Below, in pieces: positions 29,226-37,738 of a stretch of 64,000 bases of DNA. Position numbers and translations under genes: made by a program. The DNA comes from an uncultured Schlesneria sp. (lineage in GTDB: Bacteria; Planctomycetota; Planctomycetia; Planctomycetales; Planctomycetaceae). The stretch covers positions 1-64,000 of the forward strand of contig CAIQIR010000153.1 in NCBI GenBank assembly GCA_903871875.1, in the 5' to 3' direction. The notes beneath the pieces are model-generated. The model was not told where the DNA came from and made no database searches. It was given only the letters and a program-made list of their open reading frames with translations. How positions within the stretch are numbered: the stretch's first letter is position 1; each line of letters starts with the position of its first letter.

Positions 29226-30251
29226 CTACACACCGCAATGACTGACGGAAGCCGTTTCGGGCAACAGGACAAAGAGATCCGCTACGGATGTTTGCTGCAA
29301 AGCGGCCCAGCGACTACGCGAAATGCTCACAGCTTCACCCCGTCGCCATGTGTTTCCTTCGTCATCGGTCACATTCAGGAACGGTCCCTTGAACACTACG
29401 TTACAAAGATCCGACGAGACCCTACCAGGTCGCTTGGCAACGATCTGAGTTTCCCGCAGTGGTATTCCCTCGTGTTCGAAGCAGGCCCCAGAACGGAACG
29501 TCGACAATTGCACGTCGACAAATCCCGCTGCTTCGATCGCGGCCAACAAATCGGTTCTCACGGGGACATATTTCACATAAGCCGCAGGACCGGGCAGCTG
29601 CAAATCACCAGCGATCGGCTCTTCCGACGTCAAAATGTGAACAGTCACCTGCCCGCTAGGCCGCAGCGTGTCAAATGCCTGGGCGAGTTGAGACCGCATT
29701 TCGTCATTGGAAACCGGCACATTAAACGAACCTCGCAGGCGAACTTCATCGCAGTTCGTTAGGGGAGGATTGAATGGTTCGTACATTCGATGTTCCCAGA
29801 CCACCGGTTCATGTTGACAAACGATCTGTGATGCCGCCTCGTCACCGACCATTTCTTCCAGAGATTGCCCCATTCCGCGGTGATCGAGATCTTCATCCAG
29901 CGTATAGAACTCCCACAATCGCTGATCCAAATCGTGGACCCAGAATTTCGTTTGCCGGGAATAGCAGCATTCAACACCCTCTTCACGTTGCGTCGCAACG
30001 CCCGCTGCTTCCAGCCGCCCCTGAGCCGCAACCAGCGCCTCGGAATCGGGAAAGCGGAAACCCACGTGGTTCAATGAGCCGTGAGTCGAAGGCGATCGCG
30101 GTTCCAGCGACAGAACGAGTGGCGGTGAATCCAATTCAAACTTGGCGTAATCAAGGCGCTGTTTCGCAGCGGGAATGCCTAGTACCCCTTCAAGAAATTT
30201 GACCGCTTTCGGCAAATTAGAAACGTTCAGCGAAAGATGAAATCGGACCAT
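29226..30251 (-). CDS. ArsI/CadI-type VOC dioxygenase fused to a methyltransferase-like C-terminal part
   Basis: Residues 1-120 are a vicinal-oxygen-chelate domain of the ArsI/CadI type. ArsI is an Fe(II) dioxygenase that breaks the C-As bond of trivalent organoarsenicals. Candidate metal ligands are H5 (RFHLSLNV), H62 (LNHVGF) and E114 (WEFYTL), and the substrate-binding vicinal cysteines are C95-C96 (GVECCYS). Residues 150-275 resemble the C-terminal half of a class I methyltransferase (FDTLRPSGQVTV, then LLAAIEAAGFVDV) but lack the glycine-rich SAM motif. A final module (VVFKGPFLNVTDDEGN, TWRRGEAVS) resembles tails seen on some arsenite-methyltransferase-like proteins. Stand-alone ArsI is only about 130-150 residues. 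It sits between an MFS gene and an ArsR gene. The first domain is confident, the remainder tentative. Confidence 0.82.
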   Translation of the reverse strand: MVRFHLSLNVSNLPKAVKFLEGVLGIPAAKQRLDYAKFELDSPPLVLSLEPRSPSTHGSLNHVGFRFPDSEALVAAQGRLEAAGVATQREEGVECCYSRQTKFWVHDLDQRLWEFYTLDEDLDHRGMGQSLEEMVGDEAASQIVCQHEPVVWEHRMYEPFNPPLTNCDEVRLRGSFNVPVSNDEMRSQLAQAFDTLRPSGQVTVHILTSEEPIAGDLQLPGPAAYVKYVPVRTDLLAAIEAAGFVDVQLSTFRSGACFEHEGIPLRETQIVAKRPGRVSSDLCNVVFKGPFLNVTDDEGNTWRRGEAVSISRSRWAALQQTSVADLFVLLPETASVSHCGV

Positions 30252-30312
30252 GGAAGGCCTTCCTGAGTGATATCTATTCCAAGGGAGGGTAATTGTACGA
30301 TGTCTTGAGAAA

Positions 30313-31578
30313 TTAAGAACTCACAGCCGGCTCGAGAACCGGCCCCAATTGTTCTTCGGGTTCCCGTCGTGGGAGCGGAACGACGGCAATCGCCACCGCC
30401 AAAACAGCAGCAACAAGCCCCAACGCCACGATTGAAGGCAGGTAAGATCCCGTCCGAACTTTCACTTCTGCCAGGAAGGCCGGCCCCACGGCCGAAGCAA
30501 CGACGGTCATCATCTGGGCTGCCCCCTGGATTCGGCCAAGATGGCTGCGACCAAATAGCTTGGGCCAAATCGTGAAAAACAGAACGGTGACCATTCCACC
30601 AGCACAGCCATAAACAACGGCATACGTCACGAGTGTGGAATAGGTATTCACAAATGGCAGTCCGAGCAACGCGGCCGAAAGCAGACTGATCGCCACAGCT
30701 GCCAAAGTCGAAATTCGGACTCGAGTGGCTAACAAGCCCGTCAACAAGTTGCTGGCCAGACCAACGGCAGTCGTCATCATGCCCAATTTGTAAAAGGCAT
30801 CCTTTTCGAATCCTCGTTCGACGAGCAGCGACTCGTTGAACAGCGACACTCCAGATGCAACCAAGCCGTAGAGCGAAGTAGCAATGCCGAACATCCAGAA
30901 CGCCGGTGTTCCCAATGCTTCTAAAAACGTAAAGTCGGTTTGATCGGTCAGACCATCCTGGGAAAGAGGTTCTTGCGCTTCATCCGGAGCCGACCCAACC
31001 AACAGTAAAAACAACGGTGCCAGACCGAAAAGTAGGAGGCCTCCAAATTGTCCCCACTGTGTTCGCCAGTCTGCTTCACTTTGGCGGTAACCCCACACAA
31101 ACGCGGAAGTAAATCCGACAGAGACGAGCATCGAGTAAAGGCCGATTGCAAGAGGAAGGCGTGATCGAAACCACTTACCTGTCATCGAAATACTGACGAC
31201 GGACAAGGCGCTCTGCCCCAATCCACGGGTTAAGCTAATCAGAATTGCGAATTGCACCACGCCCACAGCATGCGTCATCGCAATGACCACCACCCCCAGT
31301 AGCCCCACAACCACTGATGACGTCATTCGCATTCCGAATCGGTCCAGCATCCAACCGGCGGGAAAGCAGAACAATGCCCCAATCAATGTCGCGCCCAAAT
31401 TGATGTAACTGAAGGTGGCACGGTCGAGCTGCAACGACGAATCCTGCAGCAATCGCTCGGTGATCATTCCCAGTCCGTGCGTACGTCCTGGCAGCGTGGC
31501 GATCATGGCCATCGCCGCCAGCAGCACGATTACCCATCCATAGGCGGGCGAGCGAAAAAACGAAAAATGTCGCGACAT
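30313..31578 (-). CDS. MFS transporter
   Basis: A major facilitator superfamily carrier of 421 residues with about 12 membrane helices. The helix 2-3 loop signature is visible as GWMLDRFGMR, and there is a second-half counterpart at ATRVRISTLA. The general shape resembles the oxalate/monocarboxylate-like MFS branch. The ATG at 31578 gives MSRHFSFFRSPAYGW; an in-frame TTG 21 bases upstream is less likely. It lies 33 bases after the PhyH-type gene and 61 before the ArsI-type gene. Given the ArsI and ArsR neighbours, efflux of an organoarsenical or its breakdown product is a reasonable inference, but no residue in the sequence fixes the substrate. Confidence 0.88.
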   Translation of the reverse strand: MSRHFSFFRSPAYGWVIVLLAAMAMIATLPGRTHGLGMITERLLQDSSLQLDRATFSYINLGATLIGALFCFPAGWMLDRFGMRMTSSVVVGLLGVVVIAMTHAVGVVQFAILISLTRGLGQSALSVVSISMTGKWFRSRLPLAIGLYSMLVSVGFTSAFVWGYRQSEADWRTQWGQFGGLLLFGLAPLFLLLVGSAPDEAQEPLSQDGLTDQTDFTFLEALGTPAFWMFGIATSLYGLVASGVSLFNESLLVERGFEKDAFYKLGMMTTAVGLASNLLTGLLATRVRISTLAAVAISLLSAALLGLPFVNTYSTLVTYAVVYGCAGGMVTVLFFTIWPKLFGRSHLGRIQGAAQMMTVVASAVGPAFLAEVKVRTGSYLPSIVALGLVAAVLAVAIAVVPLPRREPEEQLGPVLEPAVSS

Positions 31579-31611
31579 GCGTGAACTCGAAAAGATCAAT
31601 CAGAACGACAA

Positions 31612-32397
31612 CTATCGGAAAAACAGGGGTTCATTCGTCAACGACTGACGATGACCACCCATGCGCTCGCGGAATTCGGCATAGTGCGCCTCGCGCTGGT
31701 CACCACCGTCCGATTGAGCATTGTAACTGACATAAAAAACACGCCGCATCTGACCCGAGCGGTTGGGAGCAGAACGATGAGGTGTCAGCCCATGAAAAAT
31801 GGCGATATCACCGGGGTCGAGCACCAGCGGCGTACCGCGTTTGTTATCGACGACATCATCGGACAGCATGTAAACGCTGGCATCACGGGAAAGGAAATCG
31901 CCGTGGTAACCAGAGAAGACTTCCGTACAACCGTTTTCTTCACAGCTGGGATCGATTGGAATCAGCACCGTTAGAAATGTTCTCGGAAAGCCCTTCCAAG
32001 CCAGCGGAATGTCCTGGTGCAATTTGTAACCCAAGGCGCCCGACGGCTTGAAAATCAGCTTATCTTTGAACAAACATGCCGGTTCGCCATAAAGGAGTGC
32101 GAGCACCGACAAGATGCGTGGATCACGACTGAAACGTTCGCAGACGGGCGAGATATCGTTCACCGGATCAAACACCTCAAACAAGGGCATACCTGTCTGA
32201 TGGTGGTCCATATAGCGGCAGCGAAGATTGTGAGGGCTGATCAAATCTTCGCGTTGTAGGAGACGTTCAGAATCCTCCAACAGGCTGCGCATCTCTCCCG
32301 AATGGAAGAACTTTCGCAATACGAGAAAACCATGTATCTCGTATTCGCGTACTTGATCGGCGGTCAGTATTTCACCGCAATCAACGAGTGCCGTCAT
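31612..32397 (-). CDS. Phytanoyl-CoA dioxygenase (PhyH) family protein
   Basis: A 261-residue Fe(II)/2-oxoglutarate oxygenase. The iron triad is present: H127 and D129 in LHQDIPLAW and H207 in GLTPHRSAPNRS, with R213 placed to hold 2-oxoglutarate. Other family features are the N-terminal YEIHGFLVLRKFF and LVLDPGDIAIFHG. The family hydroxylates very diverse small molecules, and the substrate is unknown. The ATG at 32397 was chosen because the frame further upstream has Cys-rich residues foreign to the family. It is first in the four-gene minus-strand set with MFS, ArsI-type and ArsR genes, and begins 62 bases after the DUF1559 gene on the same strand. Confidence 0.87.
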   Translation of the reverse strand: MTALVDCGEILTADQVREYEIHGFLVLRKFFHSGEMRSLLEDSERLLQREDLISPHNLRCRYMDHHQTGMPLFEVFDPVNDISPVCERFSRDPRILSVLALLYGEPACLFKDKLIFKPSGALGYKLHQDIPLAWKGFPRTFLTVLIPIDPSCEENGCTEVFSGYHGDFLSRDASVYMLSDDVVDNKRGTPLVLDPGDIAIFHGLTPHRSAPNRSGQMRRVFYVSYNAQSDGGDQREAHYAEFRERMGGHRQSLTNEPLFFR

Positions 32398-32459
32398 CCG
32401 ATGGCTTTCAAAAATCAAATACAAAAGACAAGACTCACGACAGCTGCAACAATCAAAGA

Positions 32460-33488
32460 TCAGAATTCGCCGATGACTTCGCTTCCCGCTCGTGTCGACA
32501 AAGAAGCCCAAGTCGTGGCGTTAACGGTGTCACTGACAAATCGCACCGAACCATCACACAGGAGCAAATGAACCCCACCGACATGCATGCTGCGAGCAGC
32601 CTTCCAGCCGATGGCAGTAAACCCCAAGGAGATCGAATTTGTCAGACAATCCCACCGCTTGTCGTTCGGGGTGTAGTAGTGGTTATACGACGTGTTGCGG
32701 ATTTCACCCGAATACCACAAAAATTGGCGAGGGTCCGCTTCATTCCAGGTCGTTGCACTGGCACATGTCGCGTCATCCAACGAGGTCGTCGTGTACGCTG
32801 GGTAGGCGTAAATTTTCGATGTCGGAACGGTCAGGCTCGATGCAGGTCCCGAAAGAACTCCGCTGATGCCTAGCGTACTTTCCGACATGCAGGCAGTGCT
32901 GCTCGTTCCATCGGAGATATCGGCCATCCGAACATGCGAATTGGCATACATGACTCCGTCGGCGTTGTAAGGAGATCCATTGGCCGGTTGGCCGCCGTAG
33001 GCGTTAATTCCAGACCCCATGTTGGCGCAGTAGTTCGACGGTCCCATTGAAGTCACGCCATAGTCTCCTCCCAATGATTGCGCTTTGTCACTCGGACAGA
33101 GAAACATGGGAATAATGAAACTTGCTGCCTTGGCGTTATTGGGATCGGCAATGTTGTACGGGTATGTCGCGGAATAGGTCGGTGCGTTCAAGTTCATCAA
33201 ATTGTAGATCGGCGTTTGATCGAGGTAGGGGCTGAGATAAGCCAACACCCCCCAGTTTCCGGCGCTGTAGTCGAAATTATCCCCCGGGATCAGATTCGGC
33301 GGAAACGTCTGGATGGAGCTCTCGTAGTTGTGAAGCGCCACTCCCAGTTGCTTGAGGTTGTTTTTGCACTGCATCCGCCGAGCGGCTTCTCTCGCTTGTT
33401 GGACGGCGGGCAGAAGCAGAGCGATCAAAACCGCGATAATGGCGATCACGACCAAAAGCTCGACGAGCGTAAACGCACCACGCTTCAC
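32460..33488 (-). CDS. DUF1559 prepilin-like protein
   Basis: A planctomycete hallmark family. It has a type IV pilin/type II pseudopilin N-terminus: VKRGAFTLVELLVVIAIIAV, with prepilin cleavage expected before the FTLVE phenylalanine. The conserved AREAARRMQCKNNLKQLG follows, then a large extracytoplasmic DUF1559 domain ending with the family motif HVGGVHLLLCDGSVRFV. These proteins are exported and probably assembled into surface structures. The GTG at 33488 was chosen because AAGGA lies 7 bases upstream; a TTG at 33506 is possible. Length, 342 residues, is normal. Whether it is cotranscribed with the PhyH gene 62 bases downstream is unclear. Confidence 0.94.
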   Translation of the reverse strand: MKRGAFTLVELLVVIAIIAVLIALLLPAVQQAREAARRMQCKNNLKQLGVALHNYESSIQTFPPNLIPGDNFDYSAGNWGVLAYLSPYLDQTPIYNLMNLNAPTYSATYPYNIADPNNAKAASFIIPMFLCPSDKAQSLGGDYGVTSMGPSNYCANMGSGINAYGGQPANGSPYNADGVMYANSHVRMADISDGTSSTACMSESTLGISGVLSGPASSLTVPTSKIYAYPAYTTTSLDDATCASATTWNEADPRQFLWYSGEIRNTSYNHYYTPNDKRWDCLTNSISLGFTAIGWKAARSMHVGGVHLLLCDGSVRFVSDTVNATTWASLSTRAGSEVIGEF

Positions 33489-33679
33489 GATCAAATCCTT
33501 GTTCAAAATAATATCGAGACAATCGCTGTGACACTCTTAAGACAATTAGAATATCAATCCAATCGGATTGCAACGGAGGGAGGAACGGAGGAACCAATCA
33601 CCAGCAATTGTCGGGGAAGTCGCGGCGACGAATGGCACATCCCGGGCAATCCGCGAAACACAGCCGTCACGACATGGCC

Positions 33680-33695
33680 ATTGTCCAAGGACAAT
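33680..33695. repeat. Short inverted repeat, possible operator
   Basis: ATTGTCCAAGGACAAT is a perfect 7-base inverted repeat around a 2-base centre, set within CCATTGTCC...GGACAATTGG. It lies about 190 bases upstream of the DUF1559 start and 140 bases downstream of the FHA gene, in a 344-base gap (33489-33832) that shows no gene. There is no T-run, so it is a better candidate for a protein-binding site than for a terminator. Confidence 0.35.
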
Positions 33696-33832
33696 TGGAC
33701 CGACTGAGCGGCCAGCATCCGCACTGAGAAATTCAGCGACGACTCATGAACGCCACGCCAAGTTCATCAGCACGACATACAGATGACAGAAACTAACGCG
33801 GGCGCTCGGAGAGAATCCCGAGGGCACGTTGA

Positions 33833-34411
33833 TCAACTCTTGAGCTTCGCTTTGACCGCTTCCCAATGCTTTCGGATCACGATTGCCGCCTCATCCTTCA
33901 CGGAAAGAACTTTCGACGAATGGGGTATCGGGTGCGGCTTCGGCGCTGATGCATTTGTCGGCGGAACGGGTGTGGGAGCCGGAGTCAACGCAGACGGCGG
34001 AAAGGTTCCAATCACGGCCGTATCGGCACCCGAAAATGTCGAAGCCGATTCGGTCAACCAGTCGGCAATGTCAGCCTCGGAAATCTTTGGTGGCTGGCTC
34101 TCAGGAGTGGATTTGGATTTTGTGGACGAGGGAACCGCCAGAACGGTAGCGCCGATTCGCAACTGGTCCCCCTCCCGCAACAATGTCGGTTCGGTGATCG
34201 GGATATCGTTAATATGGGTCCCGTTTTGACTGGAGAGATCTGTGACCAGAATTCCTTCAGGAGAACTTTTCAGGATGCAGTGCTTGCGGCTGACAAGGCT
34301 GGACGCGATCCGTAGATCGCAATCGTCGTCGCGGCCCACGACCATCTCTTTCGAAGGCAGCGCCAGACGCTTTCCCTTGAGTTTACCCGATTGAATAATC
34401 AGTTCTGCCAT
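33833..34411 (-). CDS. FHA-domain protein
   Basis: Residues 1-95 are a forkhead-associated domain, which binds phosphothreonine peptides. The family signature is clear: VVGRDDDCDLRI, then SRKHC, then LSSQNGTHINDI. A linker rich in Ser, Pro and Ala follows (about residues 95-165), then a basic C-terminal helix (IVIRKHWEAVKAKLKS). FHA proteins act as adaptors downstream of Ser/Thr kinases, which are abundant in planctomycetes, though none lies in this window. It follows the response-regulator gene on the same strand after 129 bases, so a joint signalling role is plausible. Confidence 0.92.
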   Translation of the reverse strand: MAELIIQSGKLKGKRLALPSKEMVVGRDDDCDLRIASSLVSRKHCILKSSPEGILVTDLSSQNGTHINDIPITEPTLLREGDQLRIGATVLAVPSSTKSKSTPESQPPKISEADIADWLTESASTFSGADTAVIGTFPPSALTPAPTPVPPTNASAPKPHPIPHSSKVLSVKDEAAIVIRKHWEAVKAKLKS

Positions 34412-34540
34412 TGTTTCCGACCTCTCACCTTTTCAGCGCCGAACTTCGTGATCTTACAATGTCGAAACTCAATTGATGAATACCAACTCGATGGCGCCCG
34501 GGATTCAATCACCATACGATGAAATCCCCGAATAGCGCAA

Positions 34541-35104
34541 TTATCTTGTCTTGTGAGGAACGGTCATTGGCTCTCCGCATTGGGGACATGTCATGCTTCG
34601 GCCTTTATGGGCCGCGCTGACGCGAAAACGTTTGCCGCAAATACAAGAAAATCGGACCCGATCCGACTCATTTGGCTCTTCAAGTCGTGATTTAGACCAA
34701 ACAGACTTGGCCACGCGATGAATTGTCTCGACTAGTCGCTCGGGTGAGACAGGCTTCGTCAAATATTCATCCGCCCCGACTCGCTTGGCCAATGCTCGGG
34801 ATTCATCGCTATCAATCGCGGTAAAAATTAAAACAGGAATCGTGTTATCGAAATGTTTCAGGCGATCACAGATCTCGAAGCCAGACTCGCCCGGCAAAAT
34901 CAAATCCAGGATCACGAAATCCGGCTTTTGCATCACAAATGCCGACTGCGCCTGACCGCCGTCTTTGGCGATTTTGACTGTCATCCCATTTCGTTCAAGA
35001 ATCAACTTGGACATGCTCGCCGAATCCGCGTCGTCTTCGACCAGCAACACAAGGTTGACGGGTACGTCAATCAGCGCCAGCTGTGTCCACCGTTCACTAC
35101 TCAC
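34541..35104 (-). CDS. Response regulator with C-terminal zinc ribbon
   Basis: Counting from the GTG at 35104 (AGGTGA upstream), the product has 187 residues. Residues 17-135 form a receiver domain: the acidic pair in LLVEDDADS, phospho-acceptor D67 in FVILDLILPG, a threonine in IFTAIDS, and K117 in YLTKPVSPERL. The C-terminus has four cysteines arranged as a zinc ribbon: C154 and C156 (FSCICGKRF), C173 and C176 (MTCPQCGEPM). Such ribbons usually bind nucleic acid or protein. No kinase gene is nearby, so it is an orphan regulator. Upstream starts (TTG at 35197) would add a 31-residue extension not needed for the domain. Confidence 0.9.
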   Translation of the reverse strand: MSSERWTQLALIDVPVNLVLLVEDDADSASMSKLILERNGMTVKIAKDGGQAQSAFVMQKPDFVILDLILPGESGFEICDRLKHFDNTIPVLIFTAIDSDESRALAKRVGADEYLTKPVSPERLVETIHRVAKSVWSKSRLEEPNESDRVRFSCICGKRFRVSAAHKGRSMTCPQCGEPMTVPHKTR

Positions 35105-35516
35105 GGCTTCACCTGTTAGTTCGTGAAACGTGACTTTTAACAACGAAAACCATGACGAATGAGCTTGTCCATTGAGTTTTGCCAGATGTGAAACCAATTC
35201 CCTGAACGACGGTCGCCCCGCCGGATGGTCGCACAGATCGCCTTCAGGATTGATAACCTACTTCAATACCCGAAAATCTCGCTTGAAGCAACCTTGTTCT
35301 TTGCTCCGGCCCATCCATTCTCTTTCGCGAAGTTACAGTCGGCCAACGATTTAAGACCAAATTCAGCTTCACCGCGCGTCGCCGAAGCACGGGCACGTTT
35401 TCACTCCGAAATATCGACGACGACGCTCCTGTTCCACTCGGTGTTGCGCTGGTCTGGACCTTCGCGTAAGTTCCGTGTCTAATCCGCCTCTCGACTGAAT
35501 AGACAGGGATGTCGTT
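35105..35516. other. Divergent intergenic region, 412 bases
   Basis: This lies between the response regulator (minus) and the ABC exporter (plus). Short overlapping frames exist on both strands but none has coding character. The promoters for both genes should be here; no consensus box or strong repeat stands out. Confidence 0.45.
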
Positions 35517-37556
35517 GTGGAAAGTCTTGCTCGTTTGCTCCCGTTTGTAGCCAGACAGCGCCGGACGCTTATTGCGTCGGTAGGACTGTCGATCGGAGCT
35601 GCGCTGTTCACTGTCGCACAGCTATGGCTGATCTATCCGACCATGAAGCTGATGCTTGAGGGAAAAAACTTTGATCAGCACATCCTGGCGGAGCTGCAAG
35701 TTGCCAAAAAGACGATCGCTGCCGAAACAACACATATCCAAGTCATTGATGTCCAGTTGAACACCCCGCAATGGAAGACCACTGCGACGGACAGCGACAA
35801 AAAACGACTTCAGAACGAGCAATCTCGCTCGCGGGCGGATTTGACACAAGCCAAGTGGAACGAGCAAAACTTCCAATGGCTGGAGACAAATATCTCGCCA
35901 TGGGTGCCCACAGACCGGTTCAACTATTTGGCTTTTCTGCTGGGACTGCTACTCATCTTGACGTTTTTCAAAGAAACCTGCTCGTTTTTCCAGGAAGTCT
36001 CTATTGGCAGCGTCGTCCAGCGCGTCATGCAATCACTGCGACAACAGTTATTCCGCAGCACGCTCAGGCTCGATCAACAGACGTTAGCACTCGAAACCAC
36101 ACCTCGATTGATGTCGCGATTCACGTTTGACCTGTCGCAAGTCGCGCATGGATTGTTGCTACTCGGTAGCAAGGTGGTTGTCGAACCGCTGAAGATCGCG
36201 ATCTGTATCTGGTGCGCGTTCAATGCCAATTGGCGGCTAACGATGTTGTCATTCATCTGCGCTCCGTTGCTGGGTGTCTTGTTTGGAGGACTGGGCAAGA
36301 AATTGAAACGAGCGGCCCAGCGACAGATGGAAAGCATGTCGCGACTTTATCGAGTGCTCGAAGAGACGCTTTTGTCACTGCGTACGGTTCAGGCCTTTCG
36401 CAATGAACGCCTGCACCGCCGCCGCTTGTCAGCCGAGCATCGCAGCTACTACGAAAAGGCCATGCGTATTCTTCGGATCGATGTGCTGGTCAGCCCCTCG
36501 GTGGAATTTCTGGCAATGTGCGCGGTGTTTGTTGCTTCGTTGCCGGGTGCCTACCTGGTCCTTCGACACAAGACATCAATTTGGGGCGTGCAACTGGCTT
36601 CCGAGCAAATGACCGTATCGGATCTGGCAATTCTTTACGCCTATATGGCCGGTGTGCTGGACCCCGGACGCAAGCTGTCGGGGATGTATTCTAAACTTAA
36701 AAAATCGGCTACGGCGTGCGAACGCGTATTTGCCTGGATGGATCGAGCCTCCCTCGTAAAGACATCTCCGACCGCAAAATCAATCCGCCGCCATCATGAT
36801 TCAATCGAGTTCAACCGGGTGACATTCCACTATGCCCAAACGAATTCCGATGAACCCGGCCGACGGGCGCTCGACGACATTTCTGTGACAATCCCTTTCG
36901 GTGCCACAGTGGCGGTGGTTGGCGAAAATGGTTGTGGCAAGTCAACTTTGGTGAACTTACTGCCCCGTTTTTTTGATCCGCATGACGGGTCCGTGCGAAT
37001 TGACGGCGTTGATTTAAAAGAAGTCGACCTCACGTTATTGCGACACCAAATCGGTGTTGTCACACAAGATACGTTGCTATTTGACTGGTCGATTTCCGAG
37101 AACATCCGCTACGGAAAGCCAAACGCCAGCGATCTAGAACTGCAATCCGCAGCCGAGAAGGCGTTCGTCACCGATTTCGTCACTCAGTTGCCGGAAGGTT
37201 TCGCAACCCAAATCGGAGACAAAGGACATCGACTGTCGGGAGGCCAACGGCAGCGCATTGCCCTAGCCCGGGCGATCCTGCGGGATCCTGCCATTTTGAT
37301 TTTGGACGAAGCAACTTCCGCCATCGATACTCAAAGCGAGCAGTGCATTCATCAAACTTTGCACACATTTACGCGAGAGCGGACGACATTCATCGTCACT
37401 CACGCCATGACCCCCAGTTTGCTCGATTGCATCAGCCACGTCTTGGTCATGGATCAGGGACGCGTGATTTCTTTTGGAACGCACGAAACCGTCTTGAAGA
37501 CCTGCCCTCACTATCAGCGGCTATTCGACGCCCAGACGCTAAAGCGAGCCGGTTAG
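35517..37556 (+). CDS. ABC exporter, MsbA-like half-transporter
   Basis: A 679-residue fusion of a membrane domain and an ATPase that works as a homodimer or heterodimer in the inner membrane. The membrane part (to about residue 405) has helix 1 at 18-40, then an unusually long loop of about 85 polar residues rich in Lys, Gln and Glu before helix 2. That loop looks helical or coiled. The ATPase has Walker A (GENGCGKST), the signature LSGGQRQR, Walker B (ILILDEATSA) and the switch histidine in VTHAM. MsbA-like exporters flip lipids or lipophilic compounds. An MMPL carrier gene follows after 182 bases. Start GTG at 35517. Confidence 0.9.
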   Translation: MESLARLLPFVARQRRTLIASVGLSIGAALFTVAQLWLIYPTMKLMLEGKNFDQHILAELQVAKKTIAAETTHIQVIDVQLNTPQWKTTATDSDKKRLQNEQSRSRADLTQAKWNEQNFQWLETNISPWVPTDRFNYLAFLLGLLLILTFFKETCSFFQEVSIGSVVQRVMQSLRQQLFRSTLRLDQQTLALETTPRLMSRFTFDLSQVAHGLLLLGSKVVVEPLKIAICIWCAFNANWRLTMLSFICAPLLGVLFGGLGKKLKRAAQRQMESMSRLYRVLEETLLSLRTVQAFRNERLHRRRLSAEHRSYYEKAMRILRIDVLVSPSVEFLAMCAVFVASLPGAYLVLRHKTSIWGVQLASEQMTVSDLAILYAYMAGVLDPGRKLSGMYSKLKKSATACERVFAWMDRASLVKTSPTAKSIRRHHDSIEFNRVTFHYAQTNSDEPGRRALDDISVTIPFGATVAVVGENGCGKSTLVNLLPRFFDPHDGSVRIDGVDLKEVDLTLLRHQIGVVTQDTLLFDWSISENIRYGKPNASDLELQSAAEKAFVTDFVTQLPEGFATQIGDKGHRLSGGQRQRIALARAILRDPAILILDEATSAIDTQSEQCIHQTLHTFTRERTTFIVTHAMTPSLLDCISHVLVMDQGRVISFGTHETVLKTCPHYQRLFDAQTLKRAG

Positions 37557-37738
37557 TTTCCGAAATCATCTAGACAAACCCGCTGCGGTTTACACCCGTG
37601 GTGTGCTGACGTTCGGGAAACTCTGTGTTATGCTCCCGCGTCTTATTCGCATGCGACCATCTCGACGTTCTGGTTTCGCATTCATTTGTCGTTGCGTCGT
37701 TATCGATTTACGACCTGTTTCCGCGGGGAAGATTGTTC

